A DNA stretch of 64,000 nucleotides from Rhizobium sp. BK399 (GCF_014194695.1 NZ_JACIAH010000011.1:115946-179945), one strand, 5' to 3'; counted from the first letter of the stretch, positions 10,758 to 22,546 are shown. Notes: a model not told the origin generated them from the sequence alone. Program-made: numbers and translations.

Positions 10758-11454
10758 GGCCGACCAGCTTGCCCTGAACCTTGACGCGATCGGGTCCGAA
10801 AATACGCGTTTCATAAGCCGGGTTCGCAGCTTCAAGCGCGATCGAAGCGCCCTTGCGGCGGAAGCGCTTGAGGGTTGCTTCCTCGTCATCGACAAGTGCG
10901 ACAACAATATCGCCGGCGTTGGCGGTGCTGCCGTTGCGGATAATCACCGTATCGCCGTCGAAGATGCCGGCCTCGATCATCGAGTCACCCTTCACCTCGA
11001 GCGCATAATGCTCGCCTGGGCCAAGCATGTCGGCCGGAACCGTGATGTCGTGCGTATTGTTCTGGATTGCAGAAATTGGCACGCCTGCAGCGATCCGCCC
11101 CATAACAGGTACAGAGGCCGAATTGCCATTGTCCGCATGCGCGGCCGGCTTTGGCGGCGCGACCGGTTGAGGTTTGCCAAGGCTGCCCTCGATCACGCTC
11201 GGCGAGAAACCGCGGCGCGGCTGGAGACTGGGATTATATGCCTCTGGCAGCTTGATGACCTCCAGAGCGCGGGCTCGATTCGGCAGTCGGCGAATGAAGC
11301 CGCGTTCTTCCAGCGCCGTAATCAGGCGGTGGATGCCCGACTTCGACGCGAGATCGAGAGCGTCCTTCATTTCGTCGAAAGATGGGGGGACACCGGACTC
11401 CTTCATTCGTTCGTGAATGAAGAGAAGAAGCTCCTGTTGCTTGCGCGTCAGCAT
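10738..11454 (-). CDS. lexA: LexA, SOS repressor and self-cleaving protease
   Basis: LexA represses DNA-damage genes and cleaves itself when RecA filaments form. In the 238-aa product the winged helix-turn-helix starts at MLTRKQQELLLFIHERMKES, the cleavage bond is Ala123-Gly124 (GRIAAGVPI), and the catalytic dyad is Ser158 (GDSMIEAG) with Lys196 (ATLKRF). The ATG at 11452-11454 fits family length; the frame is open upstream through the operator. An operator at 11504-11518 indicates autoregulation. The stop lies inside the end of the convergent comEC gene. Confidence 0.97.
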   Translation of the reverse strand: MLTRKQQELLLFIHERMKESGVPPSFDEMKDALDLASKSGIHRLITALEERGFIRRLPNRARALEVIKLPEAYNPSLQPRRGFSPSVIEGSLGKPQPVAPPKPAAHADNGNSASVPVMGRIAAGVPISAIQNNTHDITVPADMLGPGEHYALEVKGDSMIEAGIFDGDTVIIRNGSTANAGDIVVALVDDEEATLKRFRRKGASIALEAANPAYETRIFGPDRVKVQGKLVGLIRRYH

Positions 11455-11503
11455 CGAAGTTGAACCCCAGAGTTGTGAAACAAAGCCAGAACAGACACTA
11501 TAT

Positions 11504-11518
11504 GTTCCATATGTGTTC
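11504..11518. promoter_or_regulatory. LexA operator (alphaproteobacterial SOS box)
   Basis: GTTC-CATATGT-GTTC matches the known alphaproteobacterial LexA operator, a direct repeat GTTC-N7-GTTC. It sits 50 bp upstream of the lexA start, where it can block the lexA promoter. Confidence 0.88.
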
Positions 11519-11654
11519 TGCAAGTACCTAAATTTTCGTAAAACTTGCCTGCAACTTGTTCAGTTTTTGCGTCGCTTTTGAGTGAATGCGGAGAAGGGGG
11601 TTGCATTGTTCTCTTGCCCGGCGCACATCTTCGCAAATCCCCGGGGAGTTTGCC

Positions 11655-12539
11655 ATGAGCGAAGCACATCCGCTGGACCACATTGTGCTGCCGGTGTCCA
11701 ACATCAGGCTTGCGCGCGAGCGCCTCGGAATGCTGGGATTCACCGTCGCGCCAGATGCGCGTCACCCGTTCGGAACAGAGAACGCCTGTATCTTCTTCGC
11801 CGACGAAACTTATCTGGAGCCGCTGGGCGTCGCCAGCCTCGAACTGCACGAGGCGTCGGCGAGGAAGGGCAACGTCTTCACCGCGCGTGACCGTGCCTTT
11901 CGGTTTCGATGCGGCGAGGATGGACTGTCCGCAGTGGTCTTCGCGACGGGGGACGCCGACCGCGACCACGCTAGATTCCTTGCGGAGAAGATCAACGGCG
12001 GTGAGATGCTGCAGTTCGAGCGGCCGATGAAGATGCCCGACGGCTCGGAAGCCACTGCTGCATTCAAACTCGCGTTCGCAGTTGACCTGCGCGCACCTGA
12101 TTTCTTTTTTTTCACCTGCCAGAGGGTCAATCCGCTGCCTGCCGATCGAAGGGCACTGCAAGTGCACCCAAATGGCGTGGGCGGGATCGCGGAGATCGTT
12201 CTTGGCGCGCCGGACCCAAAGGCGTTTGCACCATTTGTGCGCGCCGCGGCGCACGGCCTGACGGTGATCAACGAGGCCTTTGGTGTGAGTGTTGCAACGC
12301 CCAACGCCAGGATCATCGTTCTGTCCCCCGATGGACTGGATGCCTACTTCGATATTTCTGCACCCTCAGACGATCGCGGCCTGCGCGGCGTTGCCGTTGT
12401 TTTCAAGGTCGGTGATCTCGCCGTGACAGAAGCGCATTTGGCTGCTAACGGGATGACCTACACGCGCAAGAACAATCGAATTCTGGTGAAGGCAGCGCCC
12501 GGGCAGGGTGCGCTCTTCGCCTTCGAGGAGAAACGATGA
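11655..12539 (+). CDS. VOC / glyoxalase-like domain protein
   Basis: This 294-aa protein has the vicinal-oxygen-chelate layout: an N-terminal beta-alpha-beta unit (EAHPLDHIVLPVSNIRLARE) and a second related half beginning near GVGGIAEIVLGAPD, each able to supply metal ligands (His of LDHIVLPV and nearby Glu). Such proteins include glyoxalases, dioxygenases and epimerases; the substrate cannot be told from the sequence. The ATG at 11655 follows GGGGAG. The stop overlaps kdsA by 4 bp, so the two are translated together. Confidence 0.8.
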   Translation: MSEAHPLDHIVLPVSNIRLARERLGMLGFTVAPDARHPFGTENACIFFADETYLEPLGVASLELHEASARKGNVFTARDRAFRFRCGEDGLSAVVFATGDADRDHARFLAEKINGGEMLQFERPMKMPDGSEATAAFKLAFAVDLRAPDFFFFTCQRVNPLPADRRALQVHPNGVGGIAEIVLGAPDPKAFAPFVRAAAHGLTVINEAFGVSVATPNARIIVLSPDGLDAYFDISAPSDDRGLRGVAVVFKVGDLAVTEAHLAANGMTYTRKNNRILVKAAPGQGALFAFEEKR

Positions 12540-13378
12540 GCCAGACAAATTCCGAAGTCGCGGTCGGCGAAGGCGCCGGTCGCGTCACCTTTTCGAATAC
12601 CGGCAAGCTGTCGCTGATTGCCGGACCGTGTCAGATGGAGAGCCGCGAGCATGCGTTCATGGTCGCCGGTGTATTGAAGGAGCTTTGCGACAAGCTTGGT
12701 ATCGGCCTTGTCTACAAGTCCTCCTTTGACAAGGCGAACCGGACATCGCTCTCCGCCCAGCGCGGCATCGGCCTTGATAAGGCGCTGGAGGTTTTTTCCG
12801 ACCTCAAGAAGGAATACGGTTTTCCTGTCCTGACCGACATCCATACCGAGGAGCAGTGCACCGAGGTGGCGACGGTCGTCGACGTCCTGCAGATCCCGGC
12901 CTTTCTCAGTCGCCAGACAGACCTGCTGGTCGCAGCCGCCAAAACCGGTCGCACAATCAACGTCAAGAAGGGCCAGTTCCTTGCCCCTTGGGATATGAAG
13001 AATGTCTTGAACAAGCTCAATTCCAGCGGCAACCCGAATATCCTGCTTTGCGAGCGCGGCGCTTCCTTCGGCTACAACACGCTGGTCTCCGATATGCGCT
13101 CGCTGCCGATCATGGCGGCGATGGGCGCCCCTGTTGTTTTCGACGCCACCCATTCGGTGCAGCAGCCCGGAGGGCAGGGCGGCTCCAGCGGCGGCCAGCG
13201 CGAATTCGTGGAAACGCTGGCGCGCGCGGCCGTTGCCGTCGGTGTCGCCGGTGTGTTCGTCGAAACGCACGAAGATCCTGACAACGCGCCGTCTGACGGT
13301 CCGAACATGGTCTATCTCAAGGACATGCCGAGGCTTCTCGAAAAGCTCCTGGCCTTCGACGCGATCGCGAAAAGCTGA
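12536..13378 (+). CDS. kdsA: 3-deoxy-8-phosphooctulonate (KDO-8-P) synthase
   Basis: KdsA condenses phosphoenolpyruvate with arabinose-5-phosphate to KDO-8-phosphate for the LPS inner core. The 280-aa TIM-barrel protein carries LIAGPCQMESREHA, YKSSFDKANRTS, the PEP-binding region and DATHSVQQPGGQGG, all typical of the family. The start overlaps the VOC gene (ATGA). Placement directly before eno is metabolically sensible, because enolase makes the PEP that KdsA uses. Confidence 0.96.
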   Translation: MSQTNSEVAVGEGAGRVTFSNTGKLSLIAGPCQMESREHAFMVAGVLKELCDKLGIGLVYKSSFDKANRTSLSAQRGIGLDKALEVFSDLKKEYGFPVLTDIHTEEQCTEVATVVDVLQIPAFLSRQTDLLVAAAKTGRTINVKKGQFLAPWDMKNVLNKLNSSGNPNILLCERGASFGYNTLVSDMRSLPIMAAMGAPVVFDATHSVQQPGGQGGSSGGQREFVETLARAAVAVGVAGVFVETHEDPDNAPSDGPNMVYLKDMPRLLEKLLAFDAIAKS

Positions 13379-13396
13379 CGTTCAAAAGACTGACAT

Positions 13397-13422
13397 GTTC
13401 GTGTAATAGGCCACGCACGAAC
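13397..13422. repeat. Inverted repeat between kdsA and eno
   Basis: GTTCGTG (13397-13403) and CACGAAC (13416-13422) form a perfect 7-bp inverted repeat with a 12-nt spacer, 97 bp before the eno start. No T-tract follows, so it looks more like a protein-binding site or a stabilising hairpin than an intrinsic terminator. Confidence 0.4.
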
Positions 13423-13519
13423 GTCGCTGCGAAGCATGCGCAAAGCGCCATTGTAATTTGCGCATCTTCGATTAAGACGGATTTCAAACGATTTATCCAC
13501 CCTCAAGCAGGAAAAGCCG

Positions 13520-14794
13520 ATGACCGCAATTACCGACATTATCGCCCGCGAGATTCTCGACAGCCGTGGCAACCCCACCGTCGAAGTCGATGTCTATCTG
13601 GAAGATGGCAGCATGGGCCGCGCGGCGGTTCCGTCGGGCGCGTCGACCGGCGCGCATGAAGCCGTCGAAGTTCGCGACGGTGGCAAGCGCTACCTCGGCA
13701 AGGGTGTCGAAAAGGCTGTCGAAGCCGCCAACACGGAAATCTTCGACGCCATCGGCGGCATCGATGCCGAAAACCAGATCCAGATCGACAACATCATGAT
13801 CGAGCTGGACGGCACGCCGAACAAGTCGCGCCTCGGCGCCAACGCCATCCTCGGCGTGTCGCTTGCTGTTGCCAAGGCTGCTGCCCAGGCTGCCGGACTG
13901 CCGCTCTACCGCTACGTCGGTGGCGCTTCCGCTCACCTGCTGCCGGTTCCGATGATGAACATCATCAACGGCGGCGCGCATGCCGATAACCCGATCGACT
14001 TCCAGGAGTTCATGATCCTTCCGGTTGGCGCTGATTCCATCCGCGAAGCCGTTCGCATGGGCTCGGAAGTTTTCCACGTCCTCAAGAAGGAACTGTCGGC
14101 CCAGGGTCACAACACCAACGTTGGCGACGAAGGCGGTTTCGCGCCGGGCCTGAAGAGCGCCCCCGAAGCCCTCGACTTCATCATGAAGTCGATCGAGAAA
14201 GCCGGCTACAAGCCTGGCGACGATATCTGCCTTGGCCTCGATTGCGCCTCGACCGAATTCTTCAAGGACGGCAAGTACGTGCTCGAAGGCGAAGGTCGCA
14301 CGCTGGAGCCGGGCGCCATGGCCGAATACCTTGCTCAGCTCGCTGCCCAGTATCCGATCATCTCGATCGAAGACGGCATGGCCGAAGACGATTGGGACGG
14401 CTGGAAGGCTCTGACCGATCTCGCTGGCAAGAAGGTCCAGCTGGTCGGCGACGATCTCTTCGTCACCAACTCGGCTCGCCTGCGCGACGGTATCAAGATG
14501 GGCGTCGCCAACTCGATCCTCATCAAGGTCAACCAGATCGGCTCGCTGACGGAAACGCTCGATGCCGTCAACACCGCGCACAAGGCAGCCTACACCGCGG
14601 TCATGTCGCACCGTTCGGGCGAAACCGAAGATTCGACGATCGCTGACCTCGCGGTTGCCACCAACTGCGGTCAGATCAAGACCGGCTCGCTGTCGCGCTC
14701 GGACCGCCTCGCCAAGTACAATCAGCTGATCCGCATCGAAGAAGGTCTTGGCCCGCAGGCCCGCTATGCCGGTCGCTCGATCATCCGCGGCTAA
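13520..14794 (+). CDS. eno: Enolase
   Basis: Enolase interconverts 2-phosphoglycerate and PEP. The 424-aa product shows ILDSRGNPTVEVDV at the N-terminus, GANAILGVSLAVAKAAA, the metal-binding SIEDGMAEDDWDGW and the late signature LIKVNQIGSLTETL, followed by SHRSGETED. The ATG follows AGGAAA. A strong intrinsic terminator closes the transcription unit at 14820-14850. Confidence 0.98.
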   Translation: MTAITDIIAREILDSRGNPTVEVDVYLEDGSMGRAAVPSGASTGAHEAVEVRDGGKRYLGKGVEKAVEAANTEIFDAIGGIDAENQIQIDNIMIELDGTPNKSRLGANAILGVSLAVAKAAAQAAGLPLYRYVGGASAHLLPVPMMNIINGGAHADNPIDFQEFMILPVGADSIREAVRMGSEVFHVLKKELSAQGHNTNVGDEGGFAPGLKSAPEALDFIMKSIEKAGYKPGDDICLGLDCASTEFFKDGKYVLEGEGRTLEPGAMAEYLAQLAAQYPIISIEDGMAEDDWDGWKALTDLAGKKVQLVGDDLFVTNSARLRDGIKMGVANSILIKVNQIGSLTETLDAVNTAHKAAYTAVMSHRSGETEDSTIADLAVATNCGQIKTGSLSRSDRLAKYNQLIRIEEGLGPQARYAGRSIIRG

Positions 14795-14819
14795 TTGCGG
14801 CTGATTTTAACCACTTCGA

Positions 14820-14850
14820 CCCGCGCCTTCGAAAGGCGCGGGTTTTTTCT
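14820..14850 (+). terminator. Intrinsic terminator of eno
   Basis: A perfect 10-bp stem CCCGCGCCTT / AAGGCGCGGG closes a 3-nt CGA loop and is followed by six T residues at 14843-14848. It lies 25 bp after the eno stop. Confidence 0.93.
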
Positions 14851-14935
14851 TGCCTGATTTTTCATAGTCAACGGACAGTTAATCTCTGCCCGGTAGTCTT
14901 GAGCGCATCGAGGTAATGCGTTCGAGCGTGCGTTT

Positions 14936-15256
14936 ATGTGGACAAAGCATCACAAGAAGAAAAAGATCGGTCGTTTCGTGGTTCCAGCCATGACGGTCGC
15001 GTTTCTTTCCTACTTCGGCTATCATTGCATTCATGGTGATTATGGTCTGCGGGCAACCGAAGGGTTCGAGCGCCAGCGGATAGCGCGTGAGAGGGAGTTG
15101 GCGGTTCTGAAAGGCAAGCGCGAGCATCTCGAAAAGCAGGTCGCGCTGCTAAGTGACGGTTCGATGGACAAGGATATGCTGGACGAGAAAGCGCGTCTTC
15201 AGCTTAATGTTTCTCGTGCCGATGAGATCGTCATATTCAATCACTATTCCAATTAA
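14936..15256 (+). CDS. Septum formation initiator (FtsB/DivIC family)
   Basis: This 106-aa bitopic membrane protein has a short basic cytoplasmic tail (KHHKKKK), one membrane helix (about residues 12-30) and a periplasmic coiled coil (about 43-75, rich in R, E, K and L). That is the FtsB/DivIC plan; FtsB scaffolds FtsL and FtsQ in the divisome. The position between eno and pdhA is common in Rhizobiales. The ribosome site before ATG 14936 is weak. The stop codon lies inside an inverted repeat. Confidence 0.85.
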   Translation: MWTKHHKKKKIGRFVVPAMTVAFLSYFGYHCIHGDYGLRATEGFERQRIARERELAVLKGKREHLEKQVALLSDGSMDKDMLDEKARLQLNVSRADEIVIFNHYSN

Positions 15257-15273
15257 CTGGAATTTAGTTAATT
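15251..15273. repeat. AT-rich inverted repeat upstream of pdhA
   Basis: AATTAACT (15251-15258) and AGTTAATT (15266-15273) are a perfect 8-bp inverted repeat around a 7-nt spacer. It includes the stop of the ftsB-like gene and lies 130 bp before pdhA. AT-rich arms without a T-tract suggest an operator rather than a terminator. Confidence 0.5.
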
Positions 15274-15402
15274 CAAATAAAGTGTTATTTATCAGTGGCT
15301 TGCTGGTGAATACGAGCCATGCATTTATGGCATTGCTGTGGCGAAATTTCTTCCCTATGGTACGCCCAACCAAAGAACCGACAAACCCATAGGGAGGGTT
15401 GA

Positions 15403-16449
15403 ATGGCGCCGCGAAAAACCGCGACCGTTTCCAGCCGTAAAACTAGCGCAAAGCCGGCAAACAAGGCCACCAATGGTGGTCCTGTTGCCGATTTCACGCG
15501 TGATGAAGAGCTCAGCGCTTATCGCGATATGCTGCTGATCCGCCGCTTCGAAGAGAAGGCCGGCCAGCTTTACGGCATGGGCTTCATTGGCGGTTTCTGT
15601 CACCTTTATATCGGCCAGGAAGCTGTCGTCGTCGGCATGCAGATGGCGCAGAAGGAAGGCGACCAGGTCATCACGGCCTATCGTGATCACGGCCACATGC
15701 TGGCAACCGGCATGAGCGCGCGTGGCGTCATGGCCGAGCTGACCGGCCGCCGCAGCGGTTATTCGCACGGTAAGGGCGGCTCGATGCACATGTTCTCGAA
15801 AGAGAAGCATTTCTACGGCGGTCACGGCATCGTCGGCGCTCAGGTCTCGCTCGGAACAGGTCTTGCCTTTGCAAACCGGTATCGCGGCAACGACAGCGTT
15901 TCCGTCGCTTACTTCGGTGACGGCGCTGCGAACCAGGGCCAGGTCTACGAGAGCTTCAACATGGCTGCTCTCTGGAAGCTTCCGATTATCTACATCGTCG
16001 AAAACAACCGCTACGCCATGGGTACCTCGACCGCTCGCGCAACCGCGCAGTCGAACTACTCGCTCCGCGGTTCCGGCTTCGGCATCCCCGGCATTCAGGT
16101 CGACGGCATGGATGTCCGCGCGGTCAAGGCTGCAGCCGACGAAGCCCTCGAGCATTGCCGCTCCGGCAAGGGCCCGATCATCCTCGAGATGCTGACCTAT
16201 CGTTATCGTGGTCACTCCATGTCCGACCCGGCGAAGTACCGCACCAAGGAAGAAGTGCAGAAGATGCGCTCGGAGCAGGATCCGATAGAGCAGGTGCGTG
16301 CGCGCCTGCTGGAGAAGGGTTGGGCATCGGAAGACGATCTCAAGGCGATCGACAAGGACGTCCGCGATATCGTTGCCGACAGCGCAGACTTCGCCCAGTC
16401 CGATCCCGAGCCGGATGCATCCGAGCTCTACACTGACATTCTGCTCTAA
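15403..16449 (+). CDS. pdhA: Pyruvate dehydrogenase E1 component, alpha subunit
   Basis: With PdhB this forms the thiamine-diphosphate-dependent E1 that decarboxylates pyruvate. The 348-aa product has the ThDP motif GDGAANQGQVYESFNMAALW...ENN, plus GKGGSMHMF and the phosphorylation-loop-like YRYRGHSMSDPAKYR. The N-terminus is a basic, Ala/Lys/Ser-rich tail of about 35 residues. A strong GGGAGGG ribosome site precedes ATG 15403. It is the first gene of pdhA-pdhB-pdhC. Confidence 0.97.
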   Translation: MAPRKTATVSSRKTSAKPANKATNGGPVADFTRDEELSAYRDMLLIRRFEEKAGQLYGMGFIGGFCHLYIGQEAVVVGMQMAQKEGDQVITAYRDHGHMLATGMSARGVMAELTGRRSGYSHGKGGSMHMFSKEKHFYGGHGIVGAQVSLGTGLAFANRYRGNDSVSVAYFGDGAANQGQVYESFNMAALWKLPIIYIVENNRYAMGTSTARATAQSNYSLRGSGFGIPGIQVDGMDVRAVKAAADEALEHCRSGKGPIILEMLTYRYRGHSMSDPAKYRTKEEVQKMRSEQDPIEQVRARLLEKGWASEDDLKAIDKDVRDIVADSADFAQSDPEPDASELYTDILL

Positions 16450-16466
16450 TCGGGGAGGGACGACCC

Positions 16467-17846
<1,380 letters not shown>

Positions 17847-17864
17847 CAAGGGGAGGGTATTTCG

Positions 17865-19205
17865 ATGCCTATCAACATCACGATGCCTGCCCTTTCTCCG
17901 ACGATGGAAGAAGGCAATCTGGCCAAGTGGCTCGTCAAGGAAGGCGACACGGTAAAGTCAGGCGACATCATTGCGGAAATCGAAACCGACAAGGCGACGA
18001 TGGAAGTCGAAGCCGTCGATGAGGGCACGATTGCCAAGATCGTTGTTCCTGCCGGCACGGAAGGCGTCAAGGTCAATGCCTTGATCGCCGTTCTTGCTGC
18101 CGATGGTGAAGACGTATCCGCTGCCGCAAGCGGTGCGGGCTCTGCTGCTCCGGCGCCGAAGGCTGCTGAAGCTCCGAAGGCGGAAGCAGCACCGGCCGCC
18201 CCGGCTCCGGCTGCTGCGGCACCGGCTCCGGCCGCGGCACCTGCTGCGGTTTCAGCTGGTGGCAATCGCACGTTTTCCTCGCCGCTCGCTCGTCGTCTGG
18301 CGAAGGACGCGGGGATCGACCTGTCAGCGATTGCGGGCTCCGGCCCGCATGGCCGCGTCGTTAAGAGCGACGTTGAAGCCGCCGTTGCAGGTGGTGGCGC
18401 CAAGGCGGCCCCGGCTGCCGCTGCGCCGCAGGCTGCTGCACAGGCTCCGGCCGCTGCCCCGAAGGGTGCTTCCGACGAGACCGTGCTCAAGCTCTTCGAA
18501 CCGGGCTCCTACGAACTCGTGCCGCATGACGGCATGCGCAAGGTCATCGCCAAGCGTCTCGTCGAGTCCAAGCAGACCGTGCCGCACTTCTACGTCACGG
18601 TGGATTGCGAGCTCGACGCGCTGATGTCTCTGCGTGCCCAGCTCAACGACGCTGCACCCCGCAAGGATGGTGCGCCGTCCTACAAGTTGTCGGTCAACGA
18701 CATGGTCATCAAGGCTATGGCGCTGGCTCTGCGCGATGTTCCGGATGCAAACGTCTCCTGGACTGAAACCAACATGGTCAAGCACAAGCACGCCGACGTC
18801 GGTGTTGCTGTCTCGATCCCTGGCGGCCTGATCACCCCGATCATCCGCAAGGCCGAGGAGAAGACCCTGTCGGCGATCTCCAACGAGATGCGCGACCTCG
18901 GCAAGCGCGCCAAGGACCGCAAGCTGAAGCCGGAAGAGTTCCAGGGCGGCACCTCGTCGGTCTCCAACATGGGCATGATGGGCGTGAAGCAGTTCGCAGC
19001 CGTCATCAACCCGCCGCATGCAACGATCCTCGCGGTCGGCGCAGGCGAGCAGCGCCCGGTGGTCAAGAACGGTCAGCTGGCTGTCGCAACCGTGATGACC
19101 GTCACGCTGTCGACCGACCATCGCTGCGTCGATGGCGCGCTGGGTGCGGAGCTGCTGCAGGCGTTCAAGGGCTACATCGAGAACCCGATGGGCATGCTTG
19201 TCTGA
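17865..19205 (+). CDS. pdhC: Dihydrolipoamide acetyltransferase (E2) of pyruvate dehydrogenase
   Basis: E2 forms the core of the complex and transfers the acetyl group to CoA. In the 446-aa protein the lipoyl domain is at 1-80 (Lys43), an Ala/Pro-rich linker follows, then a peripheral subunit-binding domain (SPLARRLAKDAGIDLSAI, then GPHGRVVKSDVEA), a second Ala-rich linker, and the catalytic domain from about 215 with DHRCVDG near residue 417. There is one lipoyl domain. It is preceded by GGGGAGGG, 18 bp after pdhB. Confidence 0.97.
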   Translation: MPINITMPALSPTMEEGNLAKWLVKEGDTVKSGDIIAEIETDKATMEVEAVDEGTIAKIVVPAGTEGVKVNALIAVLAADGEDVSAAASGAGSAAPAPKAAEAPKAEAAPAAPAPAAAAPAPAAAPAAVSAGGNRTFSSPLARRLAKDAGIDLSAIAGSGPHGRVVKSDVEAAVAGGGAKAAPAAAAPQAAAQAPAAAPKGASDETVLKLFEPGSYELVPHDGMRKVIAKRLVESKQTVPHFYVTVDCELDALMSLRAQLNDAAPRKDGAPSYKLSVNDMVIKAMALALRDVPDANVSWTETNMVKHKHADVGVAVSIPGGLITPIIRKAEEKTLSAISNEMRDLGKRAKDRKLKPEEFQGGTSSVSNMGMMGVKQFAAVINPPHATILAVGAGEQRPVVKNGQLAVATVMTVTLSTDHRCVDGALGAELLQAFKGYIENPMGMLV

Positions 19206-19224
19206 GACAACGGCGGAGGCGGAA

Positions 19225-19866
19225 ATGACGAAGACCGTTCTTTGCTATGGTGACTCGCTGACCTGGGGCTATGACGCCGATACGATCGGACGTCATGCCT
19301 ACAAGGATCGTTGGCCAAGTGCGCTTCAGGCGGCACTCGGCAACGAAGTGCGGATCATCGCCGAAGGATTGAACGGGCGAACCACCGCCTTCGATGACCA
19401 TCTCGCCGACTGCGACCGGAACGGCGCACGCATTCTGCCAACGATTCTGCAGAGCCATGCGCCGCTTGATCTCGTCATTTTGCTGCTCGGTACCAACGAC
19501 ATGAAGCCCGTCGTGGCGGGGTCGGCCTTTGCCGCCTGCCAGGGCATCGCCCGGCTGGTGCGGTTGATCCGTAACCACGCTTGGCCCTTCGAATTCGATG
19601 GACCGGACATCCTGATCGTGGCACCGCCGAAGATCCGCGACACGGCGAATGTGCCCTTTGCGGCGTCGTTCGTCGGCGGCATCGAGGAATCGGCAATGCT
19701 GCCGACCCTCTATCGCGACCTCGCGGACGAGCTCGGATGCGGCTTCTTTGACGGCAATTCGGTGGCGAAGACGACACCGGTCGATGGCATTCACCTCGAT
19801 GCGGACAATACCCGCGCTCTCGGGCGCGGCATGGAATCGACTGTGCGGATGATGCTGGGGCTTTGA
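19225..19866 (+). CDS. SGNH/GDSL-family hydrolase
   Basis: A 213-aa esterase-like protein with block I CYGDSLTWGYD (nucleophile Ser11), block III LLGTNDMK, and the C-terminal DGIHLDAD supplying Asp and His. This is the complete SGNH catalytic set. No signal peptide is seen, so it is cytoplasmic. The substrate is unknown; family members deacylate small esters, thioesters or acetylated sugars. ATG 19225 follows GGAGG. It sits between pdhC and lpdA, apparently as a passenger of the pdh operon. Confidence 0.85.
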   Translation: MTKTVLCYGDSLTWGYDADTIGRHAYKDRWPSALQAALGNEVRIIAEGLNGRTTAFDDHLADCDRNGARILPTILQSHAPLDLVILLLGTNDMKPVVAGSAFAACQGIARLVRLIRNHAWPFEFDGPDILIVAPPKIRDTANVPFAASFVGGIEESAMLPTLYRDLADELGCGFFDGNSVAKTTPVDGIHLDADNTRALGRGMESTVRMMLGL

Positions 19867-19868
19867 GC

Positions 19869-20450
19869 ATGGGATCCTTCGTCTCGCTTCGTCCTGCGAC
19901 GCGGGAAGATGCGACGGAGCTGGCTATGCTCACGGATATCGCATCGCATGGGTTTGCTTCCTGGCTGCGGCTCTCTGAGCTCGGAAACGGCGGCTGCGAT
20001 ACGCCGATGGAGCGAGGACGGCAGAAGCTGAGCGGAGACCAGGGGCAGGGCAACTGGAGCGACGCGGTGATTGCCGAAGCCTATGGCGAGATCGCGGGAG
20101 CGGCGATCGGCTACGGCCTCGACGAAGGCATACGGAATATTGAGGCGGACCGCCCGGCGCTGAAGCCGGTCATCGATCTGCAGAAAATGGTGTTGGGAAG
20201 CTGGTTTATCGGAACGCTGGGTGTCTACAGCCATTTGCGAGGCATCGGGATCGGTCGACGGCTTCTTAGTGATCAGATTGAGCGGGCGGGAAGCGCCCCG
20301 GTCAGCCTGATTACTGCAGGTTACAACGAAGCGGCTCTGTCGCTTTACAAGAAGAATGGATTTTCGGAAGCGGCGCGAGCGAATGCCGTGGCCTTCTTCG
20401 AAAACGGCAGGAAACACGAGTGGGTGCTTCTCACCCGCGACGCCCGATAA
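19869..20450 (+). CDS. GNAT-family N-acetyltransferase
   Basis: The 193-aa product starts VSLRPATREDATELAML and has the acetyl-CoA-binding motif A near residue 120 (GVYSHLRGIGIGRRLL, matching Q/RxxGxG/A), followed by AGYNEAALSLYKKNGF, the usual GNAT motif B. The substrate is not predictable. ATG 19869 begins 3 bp after the SGNH gene stop, so the pair is probably co-translated before lpdA. Confidence 0.85.
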   Translation: MGSFVSLRPATREDATELAMLTDIASHGFASWLRLSELGNGGCDTPMERGRQKLSGDQGQGNWSDAVIAEAYGEIAGAAIGYGLDEGIRNIEADRPALKPVIDLQKMVLGSWFIGTLGVYSHLRGIGIGRRLLSDQIERAGSAPVSLITAGYNEAALSLYKKNGFSEAARANAVAFFENGRKHEWVLLTRDAR

Positions 20451-20465
20451 CAAAGGCAGGAAAAC

Positions 20466-21911
<1,446 letters not shown>

Positions 21912-21987
21912 TAGTTTCCTTTTCCGCTCTCTATGACGGATTGGATCCCATCCGATCCCGGACTGGAAAAAGCGAAAGGAAATCATC

Positions 21988-22242
21988 ATGTCTATGGGTA
22001 CGCAGGCACTGCTTATCTTTCTCCTGATCGGCCTGGTGGCGGGGTTCCTCGCCAGTCTGGTCGTCGGAGGAGGCGGATTGATACGGTGCCTGCTGAGCGG
22101 CATTATCGGCGCGTTCGTCGGAGGCTTTCTCTTCAACGCGCTCGGCATATCGCTCGGTATCGACAATGCGTTGGTGGTGCAGATCATTCACGCGACGGTC
22201 GGGGCCATCATCGTGGTTCTGATTGCAAGGGCGATAGCGTAA
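21988..22242 (+). CDS. GlsB/YeaQ/YmgE-family small membrane protein
   Basis: 84 aa with three hydrophobic helices and Gly-rich turns (GLVAGFLASLVVGGGGLI, GIIGAFVGGFLFNALG), the Transgly_assoc pattern. Members are stress-associated inner-membrane proteins of unknown mechanism. ATG 21988 follows AAAGGAAA. A second member starts 16 bp downstream, and the pair lies between lpdA and lipA. Confidence 0.8.
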   Translation: MSMGTQALLIFLLIGLVAGFLASLVVGGGGLIRCLLSGIIGAFVGGFLFNALGISLGIDNALVVQIIHATVGAIIVVLIARAIA

Positions 22243-22257
22243 AGGGGCGAGGGCAGG

Positions 22258-22506
22258 ATGGAAGGCGTAGGTTGGATTGCCACGGTCATCATCGGGGGCT
22301 TGGCGGGGTGGCTCGCGGGCATTCTGATGGGCATACGTTTCGGCGTTCTGATGAACATTATCATCGGCATAGTGGGCGCGGTCATCGCCAGTGCGATCTT
22401 TACCCGCGCCGGGATCTATGTCGCCAGCGGTTGGCTGGGTTACCTTGTGACGGGTTTCATAGGCTCTTGTATCTTGCTATTTCTGGCAAAACTCGTCAGA
22501 CGCTGA
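22258..22506 (+). CDS. GlsB/YeaQ/YmgE-family small membrane protein, second copy
   Basis: 82 aa, three predicted membrane helices, with the same Gly-rich pattern as its neighbour (IGGLAGWLAGILMG, IIIGIVGAVIASAIF). It ends in a short basic tail KLVRR. A ribosome site GGGGCGAGGG lies just ahead of ATG 22258. Tandem copies suggest a local duplication or a hetero-oligomer; function unknown. Confidence 0.75.
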   Translation: MEGVGWIATVIIGGLAGWLAGILMGIRFGVLMNIIIGIVGAVIASAIFTRAGIYVASGWLGYLVTGFIGSCILLFLAKLVRR

Positions 22507-22546
22507 CGAAAGAGGCCGCTTCCGGCGGTTTGAAGGCAGGTTATTG

